A stretch of 54,741 nucleotides of DNA from Oscillospiraceae bacterium (GTDB lineage Bacteria; Bacillota_A; Clostridia; Oscillospirales; Oscillospiraceae), in the NCBI GenBank assembly GCA_017398105.1, contig JAFQHF010000015.1, positions 1-54,741 on the forward strand, written 5' to 3'. Shown here in pieces: positions 1 through 8,558 of this stretch. Position 1 is the stretch's first letter. Every line of letters starts with the position of its first letter. Made by a program: the position numbers and the translations under genes. The notes below the pieces were generated by a model that saw only the letters and a program-made list of their open reading frames with translations, was not told the DNA's origin and did not search any database.

Positions 1-1484
1 GGATCCATCAGACCAGCCTTGGCAGCAGCCTGAGCGGAGCAGCCGGTGGTGATGACGATGATGTCGTTCTCCAGCATCTTCTTCATCAGGCCGATGTGAG
101 CGGTGTCGGGACGAACCTTGGGGTTGTTACAGCCGACCATAGCCACAGCGCCGCGCAGAACGCCGGAATGGACACACTCGATCAGGGGCTTGGTGGTGCC
201 GAACTCGTCCAGGTGGGAGTTGGCAACGCCGTCCAGAACCTTCTTGATAGCCTCGACGGAGTAACCGACGCGGGCCTTCTGCTTCTGGTTGGGGATGTTG
301 ACCAGATCCTTGTTACGGTTCTGGAAGTTCTCGATAGCCATCTTCACGATTGCCTTGGCGCTGTCGCCGGCGGACTCAACGGAGAACTGGATGAACTCGG
401 AGTCGGGAATACGGGCAATGGGAGAGGTGGTGATGAACTTGGTGTGGAAGCACTTGGACAGGGGGCCCAGTGCGGGGAAGATACACTGAACGTCAACAAC
501 GATAGCTTCGCAGGCGCCGGTCAGAACAACGTTCTCCTGGTTCAGGTAGTTACCTGCCATGGGGATACCGTGACGCATGGTGACTTCGTTGGAGGTGCAG
601 CAGACACCGGAAACGGTGATGCCCTTAGCACCCATGCTCTTGGCGTAAGCGATCATTTCGGGATCGTTTGCGTAGTAAACGACCATTTCGGACAGAGAGG
701 GGTCATGGCCATGGACGACGATGTTGACGTTGTCCTTTTCCATAACGCCGATGTTGGCCTCGGTGTCGATGGGGCGGGGAGTGCCGAACATAACGTCGGA
801 GAACTCGGTGCCCATCATGGAGCCGCCCCAGCCGTCGGACAGACCTGCACGCAGGGACTGACGGATCAGAGCTTCTGCCATGGAAGAGTTACCCATGTGG
901 GTCATGTGCATGGCGGTGGCGATTTCACGGTCGATGGCGCGGGGCATGATCTCAGCCTTACGCCACAGTTCCTTGGTGTGCTCGGGAGCACGCTGAGCGA
1001 ACTTCTGCTCGCCGAAGGGGAAGCCGTACTCCAGCAGGCCGATCTCAGCCATCTCGTGAGCCAGATCGTAGATGTCCTTGCCTTCGGTCTCAACGCCCCA
1101 CTCCTTAGCGATGGTGATCAGCTTTGCGGGGTCCTTGATCTGGTAGTTGCCGCCTTCGCGGGTCTGGTGCAGGGTATGCATGATTTCACGGCCGTGGTCA
1201 GAGTGTGCAGCAGTACCGCCGACGGTGAAACGCAGGTAGTTACGGGCGACGATGCCATGCACGTCACAGCCGCAGATACCACGGGGAGCCTTCTTGGTAA
1301 TACGGCAGGGACCCATGGAGCAGATACGGCAGCAAGTGCCGCCCTCGCCGAAGCCGCAGTGAGGAGTCTGGTTCTTGACACGCTGCTGCCAGGTGTCAGC
1401 GCCAACCTTCTGCGCATTTTCCAGCAGAGAATTGGTGGCAGCTTCCATCTCCTCGATGGTTGTAGTGAATGCCCAATCCTTCAA
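1..1484 (-). CDS. cooS: Ni-dependent carbon monoxide dehydrogenase catalytic subunit, 3' truncated by window edge
   Basis: Oxidises CO to CO2 (or the reverse) at a Ni-Fe-S C-cluster, cytoplasmic, in acetogenic or CO-dependent metabolism. The 494 codons visible start at a TTG eight bases after AGGAGG; no in-frame ATG fits that site. Cys43 and Cys51 match the intersubunit D-cluster ligands, and Cys52, Cys55, Cys60 and Cys71/73 the B-cluster. C-cluster ligands are His258/260, Cys295, Cys334, Cys452 and Cys482, close to the known spacing (261, 295, 333, 446, 476). The last ligand and about 140 C-terminal residues lie outside the window. No other CODH/ACS gene is visible upstream, so whether it belongs to a Wood-Ljungdahl cluster or acts alone cannot be judged. 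A nickel cassette lies about 16 kb away. Confidence 0.95.
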   Translation of the reverse strand, partial: MKDWAFTTTIEEMEAATNSLLENAQKVGADTWQQRVKNQTPHCGFGEGGTCCRICSMGPCRITKKAPRGICGCDVHGIVARNYLRFTVGGTAAHSDHGREIMHTLHQTREGGNYQIKDPAKLITIAKEWGVETEGKDIYDLAHEMAEIGLLEYGFPFGEQKFAQRAPEHTKELWRKAEIMPRAIDREIATAMHMTHMGNSSMAEALIRQSLRAGLSDGWGGSMMGTEFSDVMFGTPRPIDTEANIGVMEKDNVNIVVHGHDPSLSEMVVYYANDPEMIAYAKSMGAKGITVSGVCCTSNEVTMRHGIPMAGNYLNQENVVLTGACEAIVVDVQCIFPALGPLSKCFHTKFITTSPIARIPDSEFIQFSVESAGDSAKAIVKMAIENFQNRNKDLVNIPNQKQKARVGYSVEAIKKVLDGVANSHLDEFGTTKPLIECVHSGVLRGAVAMVGCNNPKVRPDTAHIGLMKKMLENDIIVITTGCSAQAAAKAGLMD

Positions 1485-1521
1485 AGTGATTTCCTCCTAA
1501 TCAATGATTATTAAGACAAAC

Positions 1522-1554
1522 CGATACTTACCCTATGGTAGTCATAGTGTATCG
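1522..1554 (-). promoter_or_regulatory. Nested hairpin in the cooS 5' leader
   Basis: In the roughly 70-nt leader between the cooS promoter and its ribosome site, CGATAC (minus strand) pairs exactly with GTATCG. Inside it CTATG pairs exactly with CATAG around a 5-nt loop. It may be an RNA structure or, since it begins close to the start point, a protein-binding palindrome. Function is not known. Confidence 0.4.
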
Positions 1555-1559
1555 ATAAT

Positions 1560-1588
1560 ATTGTACTAATTAAATGCAAGAATGTCAA
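1560..1588 (-). promoter_or_regulatory. SigA-type promoter of cooS
   Basis: Minus strand TTGACA (1588-1583), 17-bp spacer, TACAAT (1565-1560). The predicted start is near 1553, giving a leader of about 70 nt before the TTG start codon at 1484. Confidence 0.75.
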
Positions 1589-1622
1589 CCGTTGAAATAG
1601 ACACTTTTACCCTTTATTTTAC

Positions 1623-1639
1623 ATCCCCCAAGGGGGGAT
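1623..1639. promoter_or_regulatory. C5/G6 palindrome upstream of the cooS promoter
   Basis: ATCCCCC-AA-GGGGGGAT lies about 35 bp upstream of the cooS -35 box and is followed on the plus strand by TTTTT. It could be a terminator-like hairpin, although no plus-strand gene precedes it. It could also be a G/C-tract operator of the kind used by CsoR/RcnR/InrS metal regulators. The second reading is inference. Confidence 0.3.
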
Positions 1640-1696
1640 TTTTGGCTAATATTTCGAAAGGCACAAGATGTGGTGGTGAAAGTGTTTTTCGGACAC

Positions 1697-1732
1697 AAAA
1701 CCCGGCCGCCGTGTTATCTTACGGCGGCCGGG
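1697..1732 (-). terminator. Terminator of the GntR-ABC operon
   Basis: An 11-bp perfect GC-rich stem (1701-1711 with 1722-1732) and a 10-nt loop, followed on the minus strand by TTTTGTG. It sits just after the permease stop codon. Confidence 0.8.
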
Positions 1733-1741
1733 TCTGGTTCA

Positions 1742-3616
1742 TTACCACATACGGATGTTTTCGGTATAATGCTCGGCTGTCAGCAGGTCATGCGCTTTCA
1801 GCCAGCGGATGGTGTTTTCGCAGTCGGCAAAGACATTGACGCTCCAGCCGTAGTCCGCGCCCCGGAAGGAAATGTAGATGGCGGCATCTTCATAATAGCC
1901 CTTTTCCGCATATTCATCGGGGATCCGGAAGTGGCCGGTATGGAAGTAGGGATGCTGGGCCATATTGCCCGCTTCGCAGTCGGCCTTGATGGCAGCGATC
2001 AGTTCCATAGCCGCAGCCTGGCTCCTGCAGAGCTCCGGCAGCTCCCGTTCGTTTTCATAGCCGGGAAGGACGAAATGCTCAAAGTCATTCAAGATGGTGG
2101 TCAGCCGGTTGTATTCCTTGCCGTTGATGGTAACGGTGCGGTAGTCCACATTCTCCCAGCGGCTCATGTAGTCTTCGGCGATCCTGCCAGCTTCGGAATC
2201 CACCCAGATATTGTAATTCCGTCGGACGATCTTGCCGCTTTCCAGCTCATAGCGCAGCGCCACATCGACGGCATAGTAGTAATTTTCGTACTCCGTTTCA
2301 TCCTCGAAGTCCGTGAAGTGGATACGCGCTCCGGTTTCGTCCTGGATGTACACGCCGTAGTCTTCGGCCCGGTTTTCCAGGGCGTCGGCATGGAGGCGGA
2401 GCATGTCTTCGATTTCCCGGGATTCGGTCATCTTCATGGAATTTCTGGAATCCAGGGAAACCATTTTGATCTTGTCCCCATCGGGGATATAGGTCTCGAT
2501 GCCCAGGATGTCTACATGGGTCAGCCACAGGCTCACGGCAAACACCGCTGCCAGAGCCGCCAGACCGTAGAGGTTCTTCAGCCGGAAGACCCGGGTAGAG
2601 CGCTCCAGCAGCATCTTTGCCACGAACCAGCCCACCACCAGTCCGGCAATGAGAATCATATAGTTCAGCTTGTTCATTCCCATAAAGGCGTACAGGAAGA
2701 ACTGGGCGGCAGCCGCCACAAATACGGAACACAGCACCAGGAACACAGGCTTCAGCACCGGGAAAGCCACAGCATCACCGGCACATTCCAGATCCCGGGC
2801 CCGGTACAGCAGCAGACCCAGCAGGGCGAAGATCAGGCCGGCACCTGCCAGCATCCACAGCCGCCACCATTCATCGCTGATGGCAAAGACGGCAGTAGCA
2901 CCCTCCAGAGCCTCACCGAATTTCTCCCGCAGATCGTACAGGCTGACATCCACCTGGATGTACGGATGATTGACCATGTGGGAAATGGGCGTCAGATTTT
3001 CCGCCAGAGCAGTGGGGGTGACCACACCGTAGAGCATGGGGGTATAGACGGTATCCACCAGCCAGTAGGCGATATACGCACCTGCATTCAGCAGGCCGTA
3101 GCCGGCGATCATGGTAAACCGGTTGCCCACAGCCATGGCGCAGAAGGCTGCCATGCCGAAGAAGCACACAAACTGCAGATTGGAAGCCAGGAAAATATAC
3201 CAGGGCAGTATGCAGGCATTTTCAAACAGGGAGCCCAGCAGCAGCGGAGTGGCAACGATGGCCATGATCAGCGTGGGCACCAGGGAAAACAGGAGGCCGG
3301 AAGCCAGATTGGTCAAAAACCAGGTCTCACGGCGCATGGGGAAGGCATGGAGCATATTGCACATGCGGCTGTTATACAGGTCGCCGAACAGCAGCTGGGC
3401 AACGACCAAAGCATAGCCCATATTCACAAGGCCCATGATCTCCACCAGCTGTGCCATATTTCTTGCGAAGTGGAAGAACTTGGCGGTACCGCCGTTTCCG
3501 TACATCAGCAGGATGCCCAGAATCAGGCAAAGCGTGTAGACGCCCCAGACCGGCGCGAACCGGGTCAGGTTCTTCCTGAAAATGGTCTTATTAAAGAATG
3601 ATGTCTTTAACTGCAT
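1742..3616 (-). CDS. ABC-2-type transporter permease, YtrC/D-like
   Basis: Membrane subunit (624 aa) of an ABC exporter. About six hydrophobic segments lie in the first 200 residues and between about 275 and 370. They are followed by a large hydrophilic C-terminal domain (residues about 385-620) rich in Asp, Glu and Tyr. The start overlaps the ATPase gene by 26 bp and has its own GGAGG eight bases upstream, so translation is probably coupled. The operon order GntR, ATPase, permease is that of the YtrA-controlled small ABC systems of Firmicutes, which respond to cell-wall-active compounds in Bacillus. The substrate here is unknown. The extra C-terminal domain is not one I recognise. Confidence 0.75.
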   Translation of the reverse strand: MQLKTSFFNKTIFRKNLTRFAPVWGVYTLCLILGILLMYGNGGTAKFFHFARNMAQLVEIMGLVNMGYALVVAQLLFGDLYNSRMCNMLHAFPMRRETWFLTNLASGLLFSLVPTLIMAIVATPLLLGSLFENACILPWYIFLASNLQFVCFFGMAAFCAMAVGNRFTMIAGYGLLNAGAYIAYWLVDTVYTPMLYGVVTPTALAENLTPISHMVNHPYIQVDVSLYDLREKFGEALEGATAVFAISDEWWRLWMLAGAGLIFALLGLLLYRARDLECAGDAVAFPVLKPVFLVLCSVFVAAAAQFFLYAFMGMNKLNYMILIAGLVVGWFVAKMLLERSTRVFRLKNLYGLAALAAVFAVSLWLTHVDILGIETYIPDGDKIKMVSLDSRNSMKMTESREIEDMLRLHADALENRAEDYGVYIQDETGARIHFTDFEDETEYENYYYAVDVALRYELESGKIVRRNYNIWVDSEAGRIAEDYMSRWENVDYRTVTINGKEYNRLTTILNDFEHFVLPGYENERELPELCRSQAAAMELIAAIKADCEAGNMAQHPYFHTGHFRIPDEYAEKGYYEDAAIYISFRGADYGWSVNVFADCENTIRWLKAHDLLTAEHYTENIRMW

Positions 3617-4472
3617 AGTTCACACCTCCCAGTTCGTAGATAAAGATCTCTTCCAGAGACAGGGGCAGCACATCGAAATATACAGGCTTGGCAGCCGCCA
3701 CCCGGCTGCTGATATCCCAGGCCGTGCCCCGGACGATCAATGTCTTCATCCGGCCGGAAGAAGTCTCATGGAGAATTTCCAGTCCGGCAGGCGGTTCGCC
3801 CACGATCTGCAGCTTATGGGTCGCGCCCTGCATATCAGCAAGGCTCTTTTCCAGCAGCATTTTGCCCCGGTCCATGATGCCCACATGGTCGCAGACATCT
3901 TCCAGTTCTCTTAAGTTGTGGGAGGAGATCAGCACCGTGGTGCCGTGCTCGGCCACATCGGACAGGATCAGGCTCATGACCTGCCGCCGCATCACCGGGT
4001 CCAGACCGTCCACAGGCTCGTCCAGGATCAGCATTTCCGGACGGGTGCACAGGGCCAGATGGAAGGCTGCCTGCTTCTGCATGCCCTTGGAATAGCGGCG
4101 CAGAGGATTCTTTTTGGGCAGCTGGAACACATCATACAGCCGTTCAAACAGGGCATCATCGAATTTGGGATACAGTCCGCGGTAGAATTTCCGCATATCC
4201 TCCAGAGTCGCGGCAGGGTAATAGAAGATCTCATCGGGAATATAGCCGATGGTTGCCTTTACGGCAGGATTTTCGTATACATTCTGCCCGTTCAGCAGCA
4301 CGCTGCCGCCATCCTGGCGGTAAACGCCGGTCATATGGCGGATTGCGGTGGATTTGCCCGCGCCGTTGGGGCCCACCAGACCGTAAACAGAGCCCTTGGG
4401 CACTGTCAGTGTCAGACCATCCAGAGCCTTAAATTCTCCAAAGGTCTTGGTTACATTTTTCATTTCAAGCAT
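3591..4472 (-). CDS. ABC transporter ATP-binding protein
   Basis: 293-aa ATPase that would energise the adjacent permease. Walker A GPNGAGKST is at residues 34-42. A YSKGMQKQ stretch takes the place of the LSGGQ signature, and Walker B LILDEP is followed by a D-loop (VDGLD). A switch-region HNLRELE follows. The KGMQ-type signature is typical of ABC-2 exporters of the CcmA family. The start overlaps the GntR gene by 8 bp and the end overlaps the permease by 26 bp, a tightly coupled operon. Confidence 0.9.
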   Translation of the reverse strand: MLEMKNVTKTFGEFKALDGLTLTVPKGSVYGLVGPNGAGKSTAIRHMTGVYRQDGGSVLLNGQNVYENPAVKATIGYIPDEIFYYPAATLEDMRKFYRGLYPKFDDALFERLYDVFQLPKKNPLRRYSKGMQKQAAFHLALCTRPEMLILDEPVDGLDPVMRRQVMSLILSDVAEHGTTVLISSHNLRELEDVCDHVGIMDRGKMLLEKSLADMQGATHKLQIVGEPPAGLEILHETSSGRMKTLIVRGTAWDISSRVAAAKPVYFDVLPLSLEEIFIYELGGVNYAVKDIIL

Positions 4473-4833
4473 GTTTGCTTCCTCCCCTCTCGATTCTGGC
4501 GATCAGCTGATCCCGTGTGATGCCCAGAGCCAGCAGCGATGTGGTGGCCTCATCAAAGGCCGCATACCACTGTTCCCGCTCCCGGCCGACCTTCTCCGGA
4601 ACATCGCAGACAAAGCAGCCCTTCCCCGGCACGGTGGCGATCCAGCCCTCCAGCTCCAGCCGCCTGTAGGATCTCTGGATGGTATTGGGATTGATAGCCA
4701 GCTCTGCCGCCAGCTCCCGGACGCTGGGAAGCTTCTCCCCGGCATCCAGAACACCGGAAGAGATCTGGGCCTTGATCCCGTCGATGATCTGCGCATAAAT
4801 CGGCCTCGCATCCCGGTAGTCCAAATGTACCAT
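4465..4833 (-). CDS. GntR-family regulator, YtrA subfamily
   Basis: A short (122 aa) repressor with a winged helix-turn-helix at about residues 10-75 (PIYAQIIDGI, GEKLPSVREL, NPNTIQRSYRRLE). The C-terminal tail is only about 45 residues, which is the YtrA subfamily layout lacking a large effector domain. The ATG at 4833 is chosen because AAGGAGG lies six bases upstream; the frame is open further upstream but without a ribosome site. It heads the ABC operon. A 12-bp-arm palindrome directly downstream of the operon -10 box (5057-5085) is the likely autoregulatory operator, and its TGTACTA/TAGTACA core resembles the known YtrA operator. Confidence 0.9.
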   Translation of the reverse strand: MVHLDYRDARPIYAQIIDGIKAQISSGVLDAGEKLPSVRELAAELAINPNTIQRSYRRLELEGWIATVPGKGCFVCDVPEKVGREREQWYAAFDEATTSLLALGITRDQLIARIERGGSKHA

Positions 4834-4866
4834 ATCATCCCTCCTTGTAAACTTATGGCAGTCAGA

Positions 4867-5044
4867 GAAATGATCGTTGATCGCGCGAAGATACACACTG
4901 TTGTAGGGGCGGATTTTCAATCCGCCCTCCGGATACCGACAATTGTACGGAGAATTTTACTGTGCATGTGTCGGCTGGGTTAGGGCGGATTGAAAATCCG
5001 CCCCTACAACAGATGCTTGTTAATTGTGCAACAAACGATAATTA
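4867..5044 (-). repeat. Family 1 MITE-like repeat, copy 1
   Basis: 178 bp, in the reverse orientation relative to the copies at 18599 and 29308. Each internal arm is itself a palindrome of the GGGGCGGATT...AATCCGCCC type. The element lies between the operon promoter (5085-5113) and the GntR start codon, so it is transcribed as part of the leader. Confidence 0.85.
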
Positions 5045-5056
5045 CTCTTCCTGCAT

Positions 5057-5085
5057 TAACTGTACTAGCCGTCCTAGTACAGTTA
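5057..5085. promoter_or_regulatory. Probable GntR (YtrA-type) operator
   Basis: Perfect 12-bp inverted repeat TAACTGTACTAG / CTAGTACAGTTA with a 5-bp centre. It begins at the last base of the operon -10 box and covers the transcription start. The only GntR regulator nearby is the first gene of the same operon. Confidence 0.75.
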
Positions 5086-5113
5086 GTATAACAAAAGCCG
5101 TTGACAGTGTCAA
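5085..5113 (-). promoter_or_regulatory. Promoter of the GntR-ABC operon
   Basis: Minus strand TTGACA (5113-5108), 17-bp spacer, TATACT (5090-5085). The -35 box is also half of a separate perfect palindrome, GCCGTTGAC-AGT-GTCAACGGC (5098-5118). The start codon is 250 bp downstream beyond the repeat. Confidence 0.8.
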
Positions 5114-5150
5114 CGGCGCAAACTTTAAGATATTTATAAGGTTTTCTTAA

Positions 5151-5189
5151 GATGCAAAAACGCAGGACAGAAACCGCTTCTGTCCTGCG
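5151..5189 (-). terminator. Terminator after the acyltransferase genes
   Basis: 10-bp stem CGCAGGACAG / CTGTCCTGCG with a 9-nt loop, followed on the minus strand by TTTTTGC. Confidence 0.8.
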
Positions 5190-5202
5190 CATACGATGGC
5201 TT

Positions 5203-6264
5203 TTACTTTTTCCGGATATGTTTTCCCAGCTTCTGCACCCACACCGCGCATACCGCCAGGACAAAGGAAACACCCAGAACGATCAGCGGAAACAGCCAGG
5301 GCTCCGCAGGCCCAAGGCAGGCTGCAAGAGGCTCGTAAAAAAACATCCGGTATCCTTCCAGAACGATCATATGCAAAATATAGATCCAGGTAGACCACTT
5401 GTCAAAAGCCGATACCATTATTGTTTTCTTCTTCACAGGATGCGGACACGCTGCCGTCAGCAGCAGAATGGACGGCACCGCAAGCATCGTACCGATATAC
5501 AGGTTCTGAAGTCCCAGCAGCTGATATTCCGTCATGCTGAAGGCCAGACTGCCCGCGGCCAGGAGCAGCAGCTTCCATCCGTTCAGACTGAATGCACTAA
5601 TGATACGTTCCTGATACTGTCGGATAAAGATGCCCAGGGCAAAAAAGGGCAGACAATACACAAAAAGGCTTCGGCGTATATAGATCGGAAATACCGCTCC
5701 GCAAACTGCGGCAAACTCATCCAGCAGGGTATGTATCACCAAAAAAACAGCGCTCACCAAATACAGAGGTCTGTAATCCGGCTCTCTTCCGTCAAAAAAG
5801 CGGCTGTACAGATAATACACCACATATACAAGTCCTATTGCCAGCAAATACCACAAATGCTCATATCGGTATTCCAGAAACGGATGCTCAAAAAGGAACA
5901 GCAGCCGCACCAGCCATCCGGCATTCGGTGACAAAGCCCGCAGGTAGCTGATTGTACTTTCCCCGTTTATCTCGGTCACAAAGCAGCCCCAGAGCACATG
6001 CACCAGCAGCGCCGCCACGTTCAGCTTTAAAATATGGATCAGACGTTTTTTGATTTTCTCCGGTGTGGCATGAAAATTAAAATACCCGGAGATCGCCAAA
6101 AACAGCGGCACCGTTCCCCGTCCCATACACTGAAAAAATGCTCCCAGCTTCCCCGGAAACGGTGCATGGACAAAGACTACCAGAAAAGATGCCAGCAGCT
6201 TCGCCATATCCATAGATTGATTTCTGTTGATCGGTCTATATTCTGTTTCCATTGGCTGTACCAT
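5203..6264 (-). CDS. Acyltransferase-3 family membrane protein
   Basis: 353 aa with about ten hydrophobic segments. The N-terminus carries RNQSMDMAKLLASFLVVFVHA, typical of this family, whose conserved His in the first helix transfers acyl groups to extracytoplasmic glycans. It starts nine bases after the stop of the preceding gene, so it probably depends on read-through translation; the ribosome site is weak, and a second ATG lies four codons in (6252). Its N-terminal block closely matches the neighbouring 350-aa paralogue, pointing to tandem duplication. The substrate is unknown. Confidence 0.85.
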   Translation of the reverse strand: MVQPMETEYRPINRNQSMDMAKLLASFLVVFVHAPFPGKLGAFFQCMGRGTVPLFLAISGYFNFHATPEKIKKRLIHILKLNVAALLVHVLWGCFVTEINGESTISYLRALSPNAGWLVRLLFLFEHPFLEYRYEHLWYLLAIGLVYVVYYLYSRFFDGREPDYRPLYLVSAVFLVIHTLLDEFAAVCGAVFPIYIRRSLFVYCLPFFALGIFIRQYQERIISAFSLNGWKLLLLAAGSLAFSMTEYQLLGLQNLYIGTMLAVPSILLLTAACPHPVKKKTIMVSAFDKWSTWIYILHMIVLEGYRMFFYEPLAACLGPAEPWLFPLIVLGVSFVLAVCAVWVQKLGKHIRKK

Positions 6265-6273
6265 TTCTTTCTG

Positions 6274-7326
6274 TCAACGTTTTTTCCCAAAGATGCGCTT
6301 TACACAGCTCTGCACCCACACCGCACATACCGCCAGCGCAAAGGAAACACCCAGAACCACCAGCGGAAACAGCCAGTGCTCCAGCTCCGGCCGGGCTGCT
6401 GCCAGCACCGGCTTGACATACTGATCATAGGCCAGGCACACCATCAGGTGGAAAATATAGATCCAGGTGGACAGGGCACCGCAGCTGTTGACAACGCCCA
6501 CAGCCCACTTCCGCCGGACAGGTACACTTGGGTGCGATGCCATCAGAAGCATCAGCGCCGGAACCATGATCAGCATACCGAAGGGGATCAGACCGATGCC
6601 CACGGCATACCACTGCAGAAGACTGAAGGCCGCTCCGCCGAAGATCACTGCCAGCAGCTTCCCCGTTGTGGGCCGGAACGCATCGGCAATCTGCTGCTGA
6701 TGCTCCCGGAGGAACAGGCCGATACCGAACATGGGCAGGCCGAAGAACCAACCGTTGCGGCAGCTTAAGGCGGGAAACTCATTGTCCATGGCAGGCTCAA
6801 CGACCGCGAACAAAAAGCAGATCACAAACAGGTTCAGGCACAGGGTATAAAAGCCCCGGTAATTCACCTGCTTTTCCCCAAAGAACCGGGTGTAGCCCCA
6901 GAAGCACAGGTACACCGCAATGGTGGCATTCAGATACCACAGGTGTCCCGCATAGGGATGGATGTGCAGCACGATCCATCTGACGACCTCGTCCGGGTCG
7001 GGGATCGCCGCGCGCAGGTAGGCAATGGTGCTGCCGCCCTCCAGCTCCGTGACCACGCAGGCATACAGAATGTGCACCATTGTGCCAATGACCAGCAGTT
7101 TTACAATGTGCACCGTTCTGCGCTTCAGGGCGGCGCAGTCCGCGCCATAGTTGAAATAGCCGGTAATCATAAAGAACATGGGCACCGCAAAGGTCGCCAG
7201 GCAGTCCACCATCGGCCCCCAGGGCAGCGGGAACGGCGCATGGATGAATACCACGAAGAAGGAAGCAATGAGCTTGCACACCTCCATGGACTGATTGCGC
7301 TGTGCTTTTTGCACGTTCAACTGCAT
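6274..7326 (-). CDS. Acyltransferase-3 family membrane protein (paralogue)
   Basis: 350 aa from the ATG at 7326, which has AGGAAG about nine bases upstream. The frame is open to 7530, but the extra residues overlap the preceding gene and do not look like protein. RNQSMEVCKLIASFFVVFIH parallels the next gene downstream. About ten membrane segments. It overlaps the upstream acyltransferase by 10 bp. Predicted cell-surface or glycan O-acyltransferase; the acceptor cannot be told. Confidence 0.85.
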   Translation of the reverse strand: MQLNVQKAQRNQSMEVCKLIASFFVVFIHAPFPLPWGPMVDCLATFAVPMFFMITGYFNYGADCAALKRRTVHIVKLLVIGTMVHILYACVVTELEGGSTIAYLRAAIPDPDEVVRWIVLHIHPYAGHLWYLNATIAVYLCFWGYTRFFGEKQVNYRGFYTLCLNLFVICFLFAVVEPAMDNEFPALSCRNGWFFGLPMFGIGLFLREHQQQIADAFRPTTGKLLAVIFGGAAFSLLQWYAVGIGLIPFGMLIMVPALMLLMASHPSVPVRRKWAVGVVNSCGALSTWIYIFHLMVCLAYDQYVKPVLAAARPELEHWLFPLVVLGVSFALAVCAVWVQSCVKRIFGKKR

Positions 7327-8471
7327 AACGTTTCTTCCTTTCCGCTCCGGCGTTTCTTTTGGAGCCAGTTGAGCACGCTGCCCAGATGTGCGTAAAACCA
7401 TTCCAGAATGATTGAGGAAACCAGACTCATCACAATCAAAATCAGAAGATCTGCAACCACATTTCTGGTGCCGTACACCACCCGGGCAACTTCCGGATAA
7501 TAGTAGCAATAGAAAGAGTGAATAAACCAAATATTGGTGCTGTGCTTCGCCAAATAAACCAGCGATCTCTTCACCGGCACCATGCGATCCAGCAGTACGC
7601 TGATAAGCGGAACCAGCACACCGCAGTACACCAGGTCAGCCTCTCCTCCCAGGATATAGGTTCTGCTCCAGGCCAGGATGCCCAGGAATCCAACACAAAC
7701 CACGCTGCTGCAGGGAGATTCCAGCAGCATCTGCTTGATCCGGCGAACGCCATCATACTTGGCAAAAACAATACCCATCAGAAACGCATTGGAAAAATCC
7801 GTTCTTCGGAAGAATGCCATATACAAAAAATCCGCCTTCAGTCCGGAAAAGACCGGAATCGCTGTCAAACCGGGCAGCACGCTTCCTGTAAACACATGCC
7901 AGGCCAGCAACAGCATCAGATCTCCCCAAAAATTCCGGCTCTTTCGGATGATCTGACAGAATATCAGACCCATCAGGGTCGTGCACACATAAAATTTCAG
8001 GAACCACCATTCCAGATTCAGCTCACAGGTCAGCCCCAAAAAATCGGAAATCACCGCCGTAAGCATGGAAGAAACCGTTTCAAAGGAATAGAGATTGTAA
8101 AATTCCGCTGCGGTTTGCGTTCCCCGGGAAAAGAACAGGATGCCAATGGGAATATAGATCAGAAATACCTTCCAGTAAGATTTATATAGATTGAAAATAT
8201 TGGCTGTAATGCTCAGTTTTCCGGATTTCCAGCGCAGGAACATACCATAGCCGCCCAGAAAGCAGAAAAAAGGCGCACTGATCATGGATGCAGCCGCAAA
8301 CTCCTGAACATACCGTTCCAGATAGAAGCCCGCGAAATCACCAGGATACCGGCCGGGAAACGCAGCCAGATGGTGAAACAGCATCAAAATCAGCGCAATG
8401 CCCTTAATCGCTTTGGTATCCAGGCTGGTAAATTCCACAGAATTCTGTTTGTTTTGCATTGTGCTGTTCAT
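7317..8471 (-). CDS. Acyltransferase-3 family membrane protein, divergent
   Basis: 384 aa and the first gene of a three-gene run. TKAIKGIALILMLFHHLAAF contains the catalytic-type His pair of the family's first helix. It is less like the other two than they are like each other. AAGGAG lies seven to eight bases before the ATG, and an extended -10 (TGTTATACT, minus strand, near 8513-8521) gives a possible promoter. Polysaccharide or lipid acylation is inferred from the family only. Confidence 0.85.
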   Translation of the reverse strand: MNSTMQNKQNSVEFTSLDTKAIKGIALILMLFHHLAAFPGRYPGDFAGFYLERYVQEFAAASMISAPFFCFLGGYGMFLRWKSGKLSITANIFNLYKSYWKVFLIYIPIGILFFSRGTQTAAEFYNLYSFETVSSMLTAVISDFLGLTCELNLEWWFLKFYVCTTLMGLIFCQIIRKSRNFWGDLMLLLAWHVFTGSVLPGLTAIPVFSGLKADFLYMAFFRRTDFSNAFLMGIVFAKYDGVRRIKQMLLESPCSSVVCVGFLGILAWSRTYILGGEADLVYCGVLVPLISVLLDRMVPVKRSLVYLAKHSTNIWFIHSFYCYYYPEVARVVYGTRNVVADLLILIVMSLVSSIILEWFYAHLGSVLNWLQKKRRSGKEETLCS

Positions 8472-8558
8472 GGGGCAGCTCCTTATTTTGCATGTTTTAT
8501 TTATCTTTGCAGTATAACATAGTTTCCGGAAAAATGCATCCTTTTCCGGAGAATTTCC

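Noticed and set aside
96..1514. Long plus-strand open frame opposite cooS
   Set aside because: The minus strand encodes a full set of CODH ligand residues; the plus frame is Gly/Val/Asp-rich low-information sequence without a ribosome site.
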